NCBI GenBank assembly: GCA_026692885.1
Contig: JAPLNJ010000773.1
Location: 1-13,009, forward strand
DNA from: Planctomycetota bacterium
GTDB lineage: Bacteria; Planctomycetota; Planctomycetia; Pirellulales; Pirellulaceae
Direction of reading: 5' to 3'
Length of the DNA stretch: 13,009 nucleotides
Below are positions 9,087 to 13,009 of this stretch, piece after piece (position 1 is the stretch's first letter; each line of letters opens with the position of its first letter). The notes below the pieces were generated by a model that did not search any database, had not been told where the DNA came from, and saw only the letters and a list, made by a program, of their open reading frames with translations. Made by a program: the position numbers and the translations under genes.

Positions 9087-10560
9087 CGGGACGCGGACCG
9101 CCACCGCCGGCGAAGCCCTACGCGATGCAACACTCGTGCAGCGCGAGAACGCTAAGCCGGGTGCGACGGATTGGCAGTTGACGCGCGTCCGTCTGGACAA
9201 GATCGACGGCTTCCGCTGCCCGTGGATCGAGGGCTACTGTTCCAAGCAGAGCGTCCAGGCCGGTGAGTCGATCGACATCATGGTCTCGACTGACCCGCCG
9301 CAGAAATTCGAGATCGAGGTCTTCCGCATGGGCTATTACGGCGGACGCGGAGCACGCCTGATGACCAAACTCGGCCCGTTTGAGGGTCAAGCTCAGCCGA
9401 CCCCGCCGATCGGCCCCAAGGCGATCCGGGAGTGCCGTTGGAAAGCGACCACGCAGTTGAAGATCCCGCAGGATTGGCCCAGCGGCGTGTACCTGGGGCG
9501 GATGACGCTGCTGCCGCCCGACGACAAGACGGGTCCCTGGCAGAGCTACGTCGTGTTCGTCGTGTGTGATGACCGGCCTGCCGACGTGCTCTTCCAGTGC
9601 TCGGACAATACCTGGCAGGCGTATAACCGTTGGCCCGACAACTACTCCGTCTACACGCATCCCAAGGGCGGCCAGGGTCCGTGGGCCGACGCGAGCTTCG
9701 ATCGGCCTTACGGGCGCGAGGCCCAATTCATGGGCGTCGTCAACGACCCACTGACCGTGGGTTCGGGCGAGTTCCTGCCGCTGGAGTTCCCGCTGGCCTA
9801 CTTCCTGGAACAGCACGGCTACGACGTGAGCTACTGCACGAACAGCGACATGATCCGTCCGGACCACGGGCTGAAGTGCAAGTGCTTCATCAGCGTCGGA
9901 CATGACGAGTACTGGGACATCCGGCAGTACGAGAGCGTGGTCAAGCTGCGCGAGGCAGGCGTGAACCTGATGTTCCTGTCCGGCAACTCTGTCTGCTGGG
10001 TCAGCCCGCTGACGCCCTCCAGCAGCGGTCAGCCCGGACGGGTGATGTTCCGCGGCGGCCCCTACGGCGGCAAGTACAAGTACGCCGAGCTGCGTGAAAA
10101 GGACCACGGGCCGTTCCCCCATCGCGGTCCGGACGAAGGCTATCTGATGGGCGCTCGTAACGTCGACCCGGTCAACGGTGGCGGCGACTGGATCTGCGTG
10201 AAACCGGACCACTGGATGTTCGAGGGGACGGGCCTGAAGTCAGGCGACCACGTGCCCGGATTGATCGGCTGGGAATACCACGGCGACCCGCCGCCGGACA
10301 TCCCCGGATTGGAAGTGGTCGGCGAAGGGACGGCGCTAGTCGGCGGCGTGACACCTCAACATTGGACGGCCACGATCTATCCCGGCCCGCGGGGCAATTT
10401 CGTGTTCAACGCCTCGACGATCTTCTGGGCTCAAGGACTCAGTTCGCCACCCGGCCACACGCTGCCCTGGACCCACTGGACCCGTCCGCACGGCCCGGAC
10501 GAACGCGTGCAGCGGATCACGCAAAACCTCCTGCGCCGAGCCATCGAAGGTCAGAAGTAG
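8890..10560 (+). CDS. Exported N,N-dimethylformamidase large-subunit-like protein
   Basis: This 556-residue protein (ATG 8890) has an odd N-terminus: a basic start, a proline-rich stretch read from a palindromic repeat (about residues 27-45), then a signal-peptide-like segment (RRFLAAVVVCWLAAA, about 51-65). This suggests export. The mature part resembles the beta subunit of N,N-dimethylformamidase, which hydrolyses dimethylformamide to dimethylamine and formate with a mononuclear iron. Recognisable pieces are FRMGYYGG, NTWQAYNRW, FPLAYFLEQHGYDVSYCTNSD, VGHDEYWD (Tyr341) and IGWEYHGD (Glu462). In the characterised enzyme two Tyr and one Glu bind iron; Tyr341 and Glu462 are plausible counterparts by spacing, but I cannot place the second Tyr. 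No small alpha subunit is visible. Many relatives are annotated only by this domain, so the substrate is open. It is the last plus-strand gene before a convergent pair and overlaps the amidase gene tail to tail by 10 bp. Confidence 0.82.
   Translation: MHEHKSSVISRCAFLRNRRRMSSVFAFPPPTPTRSPEYRGEGAIFRPSLGRRFLAAVVVCWLAAADGTRTATAGEALRDATLVQRENAKPGATDWQLTRVRLDKIDGFRCPWIEGYCSKQSVQAGESIDIMVSTDPPQKFEIEVFRMGYYGGRGARLMTKLGPFEGQAQPTPPIGPKAIRECRWKATTQLKIPQDWPSGVYLGRMTLLPPDDKTGPWQSYVVFVVCDDRPADVLFQCSDNTWQAYNRWPDNYSVYTHPKGGQGPWADASFDRPYGREAQFMGVVNDPLTVGSGEFLPLEFPLAYFLEQHGYDVSYCTNSDMIRPDHGLKCKCFISVGHDEYWDIRQYESVVKLREAGVNLMFLSGNSVCWVSPLTPSSSGQPGRVMFRGGPYGGKYKYAELREKDHGPFPHRGPDEGYLMGARNVDPVNGGGDWICVKPDHWMFEGTGLKSGDHVPGLIGWEYHGDPPPDIPGLEVVGEGTALVGGVTPQHWTATIYPGPRGNFVFNASTIFWAQGLSSPPGHTLPWTHWTRPHGPDERVQRITQNLLRRAIEGQK
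8980..9018 (-). repeat. 39-bp palindromic repeat, copy 2, inside a coding region
   Basis: This is the inverse copy of 3779-3817 (37 of 39 identical as reverse complement). It contains CCCCGG-AGTA-CCGGGG as its core hairpin. Unlike copy 1 it is inside coding sequence: it encodes a proline/arginine-rich stretch between the start and the signal-peptide-like segment of the dimethylformamidase-like protein, and is also read in the frame of the small upstream gene. Confidence 0.85.
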
Positions 10561-11336
10561 GCCGGTTTCAGCCGGATATCACGCAGCGCCGGGAACTCCT
10601 GGCGATAGCGCCGCAGGCCCTCCATGTCGATTTCGGCCTGGATCACCCCGGCGGCAGAACCGGCGTCCGCCAGGATCTGGCCGCGGGGATCGATGATTTG
10701 GCTCCGGCCCGAATAGGCCTGCCCGAACGGGTCGGCGCCGCAGCGATTCGCGGCCGCCACATAGCCCTGGTTCTCGATGGCCCGGGCCCGTAACAGCGCC
10801 AGCCAGTGCTCCTCGCGGGCCGCCGGCCAGCAGGCGATCACCGTGAAAATCTCGGCTCCTCCGATCGCCGCAGCGCGGAACAATTCCGGGAATCGCAGGT
10901 CGTAGCAGATGGCCGGCGCAACCGAAGTGCCCTGCCATTCCCACGCGGCCAACGACTCGCCCGGGGCGTAGTGTTCCGGTTCGCCGACAAACGAGAACAG
11001 ATGGATCTTCGCGTACCGGGCCGCCAGTTGGCCTGCTGGTGAAAACACGAGCATCTCGTTCCGCGGCCGGGACGAGTCCACCGATTGGATGGCGATGCCA
11101 CCTTGTACCCAGATTTGATACCGACTCGCCAGATCCGCCAGGAAGTGGGCCGTTGGACCATCCGGCGGTTCGGCCACGGCCTCCGCGCGCATGGTATAGC
11201 CGGTCGCAAACATCTCCGGCAACAACAACAGCGTGCCGGGCGGAAGCTGCGCGGCGGCGAGCAGCGTTTCCACGCGGCCATAGTTCGCCGGCTTGTCCTC
11301 CCAGACGATGCCCAACTGACAGCAAGCCAAATGCAT
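10551..11336 (-). CDS. Nitrilase-superfamily amidase, omega-amidase-like
   Basis: This 261-residue cytoplasmic C-N hydrolase has the full Glu-Lys-Cys triad: Glu41 (LLPEMFATGY), Lys110 (RYAKIHLFSF) and Cys144 (ICYDLRFPELFR). The motif around Cys and the length fit the omega-amidase branch (NIT2 / YafV type), which hydrolyses 2-oxoglutaramate or 2-oxosuccinamate to the 2-oxo acid and ammonia. Other carbon-nitrogen hydrolases, such as carbamoyl- or deaminated-glutathione amidases, are possible. The start at 11336 is preceded by AGGAG with a five-base spacer; the longer frame to 11378 has no such signal and reads into an upstream repeat region. It lies downstream of, and on the same strand as, the aminotransferase (258 nt gap), which suits a transaminase/omega-amidase pathway. 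Its 3' end overlaps the convergent gene by 10 bp. Confidence 0.9.
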   Translation of the reverse strand: MHLACCQLGIVWEDKPANYGRVETLLAAAQLPPGTLLLLPEMFATGYTMRAEAVAEPPDGPTAHFLADLASRYQIWVQGGIAIQSVDSSRPRNEMLVFSPAGQLAARYAKIHLFSFVGEPEHYAPGESLAAWEWQGTSVAPAICYDLRFPELFRAAAIGGAEIFTVIACWPAAREEHWLALLRARAIENQGYVAAANRCGADPFGQAYSGRSQIIDPRGQILADAGSAAGVIQAEIDMEGLRRYRQEFPALRDIRLKPAYF

Positions 11337-11341
11337 CTCAG

Positions 11342-11346
11342 CTCCT
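11342..11346 (-). promoter_or_regulatory. Ribosome binding site for the amidase gene
   Basis: On the minus strand AGGAG stands five bases before the ATG at 11336. It fixes this ATG as the start rather than the upstream in-frame codon at 11378. Confidence 0.7.
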
Positions 11347-11372
11347 GACGCGGCCTCTGGCCGCCACTCAAG

Positions 11373-11457
11373 TAGCATGGCTCTCCAGAGCCGTGCATGT
11401 GCGATTCCTCAGTGGCAAGTCGCTCCCGATACTGCCCGGCTCTGGAAAGCCAGGCTA
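11373..11457. repeat. 85-bp inverted-repeat element upstream of the amidase gene
   Basis: The arms 11373-11397 and 11433-11457 are 25 nt each and complementary at 22 positions, with a 35-nt spacer. The left arm also contains a small perfect palindrome (GGCTCT-CC-AGAGCC). The element lies 36 nt upstream of the amidase start and 30 nt from the next repeat. No target duplication is seen. It may separate transcription of the amidase from the aminotransferase. Confidence 0.75.
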
Positions 11458-11487
11458 GGAAGATGCTCGGACCGTGCACGCATCCAA

Positions 11488-11591
11488 CGGACGCTCTGCG
11501 TCCTCGGGCGGACGACGCGGAGCGTCGAAACACTGGCGTTCCCACGCGGAGCGTGGGAACGAGAGCGGCGAGAAGATGTTCACAGCAGCGG
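11488..11591 (+). repeat. Palindromic dispersed repeat, copy 2 (intact)
   Basis: This is the uninterrupted copy of the repeat at 13-219, in the same orientation. It contains two hairpins: arms 11490-11502 with 11514-11526 (one mismatch), and a perfect 11-bp stem 11537-11547 with 11551-11561 around a GGA loop. It ends three bases before the aminotransferase stop codon (minus strand), so it would form the 3' end of that transcript. Confidence 0.88.
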
Positions 11592-11594
11592 TCC

Positions 11595-12767
11595 TCAAGC
11601 CCCCCAGACAATCATTCGCAGACCACGGACCAATCTTGCCCCGCCTTCGGCTGCGGTCTGTTCGCTCAGCGGTCCGTAGGAAACCCGCAAGGCACAACGG
11701 CCGGTCACACCGAACGCGGAGCCGGGGATGACCGCGACGCGATGCTCGCGGACCAGCCGTTCGACGACCTGCATGGAATCCAATGGTGTAGGTACGTTGA
11801 GCAACAGATAAAAGGCCCCGGCCGCCGCCGGGACACGGCACACATCCTCGGCGGCGGCCAACGTGTCAAGCAGCACCCGCCGGGCGGCAACGACTGTCGG
11901 CAGTTGGCTGCGGCAGTACTCGCGGCCGGCTTCCAGTGCGCCTACCGCGGCCCACTGCGAGATCACCGGCGGACAGATCAGATTGGTGTCCTGGATCTTG
12001 CGAATCGGTTCGAACAGGTGCTGCGGGATGACCATGTAGCCGATCCGCCAACTGGCAAAGCCGTGGCTCTTGGACAGCGAGTACAGAGCAATCGTGGTGG
12101 CCTCGCTGTCGGGAATGGCCGCCGGAGAAAAGTGTTGCCAACCATCCCAGGTGAAGCACTCGTAAGCCTCGTCGCTGATGTGGTAGATCCCGTGTCGTCG
12201 GCAAATCGCATGCACCGCTTGCAGGTCCGCCTCCGGGTAGACCGCGCCCGTCGGATTGTTCGGCGAGATGGTCACGATGGCTCGCGTCCGCGGTGTGACG
12301 GCCTCTGCCAAGGCGTCGATCCGCAGCTGGTAATGCTCGTCGGTCGCCACCGGCACCGGACGAGCACCGGCGATCACGATGGCCATCTCGTGATTGAAGT
12401 AGTACGGCCGCGTGATGATCACTTCGTCGCCCGGATTCGTGATGGCCAAGACGGCGTTCAGGAAGGCCATATTCGCGCCGGCGGTCACCACCAGCGCCCG
12501 TTGCGGTCCGACGCGGACGCCGTTTTCCTGCCGCAGTTTCTGCTCCAGCAGTTCCAGCAGCCGCGGAATGCCGTGGACGGCCTGGTACTTGTGCTGGTCC
12601 GGGGTGTTCAGGAAGTCGTGCAGGCGGTCGATAGCTTGCGGCGGCGGGCCGTACGTGACCACTCCCTGGCCCAAGGAAATGGTGCCGGGATTCGTGCGGA
12701 TCAGGTCCGCCACGAGGGGAATTACCGGGGCCTGGACCGCGGTCATCCGTGCGCTAACGTTCGACAT
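11595..12767 (-). CDS. Class I/II PLP-dependent aminotransferase
   Basis: This 390-residue fold-type I aminotransferase transfers the amino group from an amino acid to a 2-oxo acid. Hallmarks are SLGQGV near the N-terminus, the PLP-phosphate region TAGANMA, SPNNPTG (Asn171), SDEAYE (Asp199, Tyr202), the Schiff-base Lys233 in YSLSKSHGFASWRIGY with Arg241, and the carboxylate-binding Arg361 in LRVSYG. All key residues are present. It resembles the aspartate/aromatic/methionine-type transaminases; donor and acceptor cannot be read from the sequence. I start at the ATG at 12767 because the family-like N-terminus begins there. An ATG at 12785 is equally possible, neither has a clear ribosome binding site, and the frame upstream to 12893 looks non-coding. 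With the amidase downstream it could form a glutamine-transaminase/omega-amidase pair. Confidence 0.9.
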   Translation of the reverse strand: MSNVSARMTAVQAPVIPLVADLIRTNPGTISLGQGVVTYGPPPQAIDRLHDFLNTPDQHKYQAVHGIPRLLELLEQKLRQENGVRVGPQRALVVTAGANMAFLNAVLAITNPGDEVIITRPYYFNHEMAIVIAGARPVPVATDEHYQLRIDALAEAVTPRTRAIVTISPNNPTGAVYPEADLQAVHAICRRHGIYHISDEAYECFTWDGWQHFSPAAIPDSEATTIALYSLSKSHGFASWRIGYMVIPQHLFEPIRKIQDTNLICPPVISQWAAVGALEAGREYCRSQLPTVVAARRVLLDTLAAAEDVCRVPAAAGAFYLLLNVPTPLDSMQVVERLVREHRVAVIPGSAFGVTGRCALRVSYGPLSEQTAAEGGARLVRGLRMIVWGA

Positions 12768-12953
12768 ACAGGGGGTCGGTTGCATGGTCCATGAGTCTAC
12801 ACCAAGGAAATCGGTGTGGGCAGGGATGATGGCTGAGCAGACAGAAAGCGTGTGCCCGCACGAACCCAAACGAGCGACACGCCCCTCACCCAACGCCGTT
12901 AAGGATTCTTTTTCGGTAAATTGGGCTTTTCAGGATAGCTGGAAAATGAAATA

Positions 12954-13001
12954 GGCCAGACTCCCCCATACATCTGACACGCGTCAGAAAGGAGTCTGGC
13001 C
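12954..13001 (+). promoter_or_regulatory. Nested hairpin covering the ribosome binding site of the last gene
   Basis: The outer arms GGCCAGACTCC (12954-12964) and GGAGTCTGGCC (12991-13001) are perfectly complementary. Inside, TCTGAC (12973-12978) pairs with GTCAGA (12983-12988) around the loop ACGC. The outer right arm contains the core of the Shine-Dalgarno sequence and ends directly at the ATG at 13002. In mRNA the structure would hide the ribosome binding site. It could alternatively be the terminal part of a mobile element. Confidence 0.6.
12988..12994 (+). promoter_or_regulatory. Strong ribosome binding site at window end
   Basis: AAAGGAG lies seven bases before the ATG at 13002. It is the best Shine-Dalgarno match in the window and supports a gene starting there. 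Confidence 0.7.
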
Positions 13002-13009
13002 ATGAGTGC
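13002..13009 (+). CDS. Start of a gene cut by the window end (Met-Ser-)
   Basis: Only ATG AGT GC is present, so nothing can be said of the product. The call rests on the strong ribosome binding site and the hairpin before it. The gene is divergent from the aminotransferase, with 234 nt between the two starts. Confidence 0.45.

Noticed and set aside
9118..10212. A 364-codon minus-strand frame opposite the dimethylformamidase-like gene
   Set aside because: Val/Ala/His-rich antisense shadow without motifs or a plausible ribosome binding site.
11397..12794. A 465-codon plus-strand frame opposite the aminotransferase
   Set aside because: It runs through repeats and is antisense to an aminotransferase with all catalytic residues; it has no recognisable domain.

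Overview
The window looks like a chromosome segment of a planctomycete, probably a Pirellulales-like member of the Planctomycetota. This is an inference with no marker gene behind it. It rests on high GC (about 60% by eye), many short inverted repeats of the kind that litter planctomycete genomes, a Uma2/DUF820 gene, and a small protein of a pattern I associate with that phylum. No rRNA, tRNA, CRISPR array or complete insertion sequence is visible.

Layout. Positions 1-303 hold a repeat with a second small inverted-repeat element inserted in it. A hybrid sensor histidine kinase follows (304-2907, +). Two unrelated inverted repeats (2914-3089) separate it from a Uma2-family nuclease-like gene (3194-3760, +). 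The central gene (4032-8126, +) is a 1364-residue single-module non-ribosomal peptide synthetase. Its architecture (adenylation, thiolation, then three membrane-spanning plus hexapeptide-repeat units) matches the epsilon-poly-L-lysine synthetase (Pls) type. After a 513-nt gene-free stretch come a small hypothetical gene (8640-9086, +) and, overlapping it, a secreted protein with an N,N-dimethylformamidase large-subunit-like domain (8890-10560, +). On the minus strand, converging on it, lie a nitrilase-superfamily amidase (10551-11336) and a class I/II PLP aminotransferase (11595-12767). The window ends on the first codons of another plus-strand gene (13002), preceded by a hairpin that contains its ribosome binding site.

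How the genes may work together. The best-supported function is activation and polymerisation or ligation of an amino acid at the membrane by the Pls-like enzyme; the acidic residue in its substrate pocket hints at a basic amino acid. The dimethylformamidase-like exported protein downstream could act on amide bonds outside the cytoplasm, but nothing in the sequence ties the two together. The aminotransferase and amidase on the other strand look like a transaminase/omega-amidase pair acting on 2-oxo-acid amides. The kinase and Uma2 gene have no visible link to the rest.

The other notable layer is the repeats: at least six sequence families of short palindromic or inverted-repeat elements, most of them a few to a few tens of bases beyond a stop codon. 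One lies inside a coding region and one has been interrupted by another with a 5-bp target duplication.
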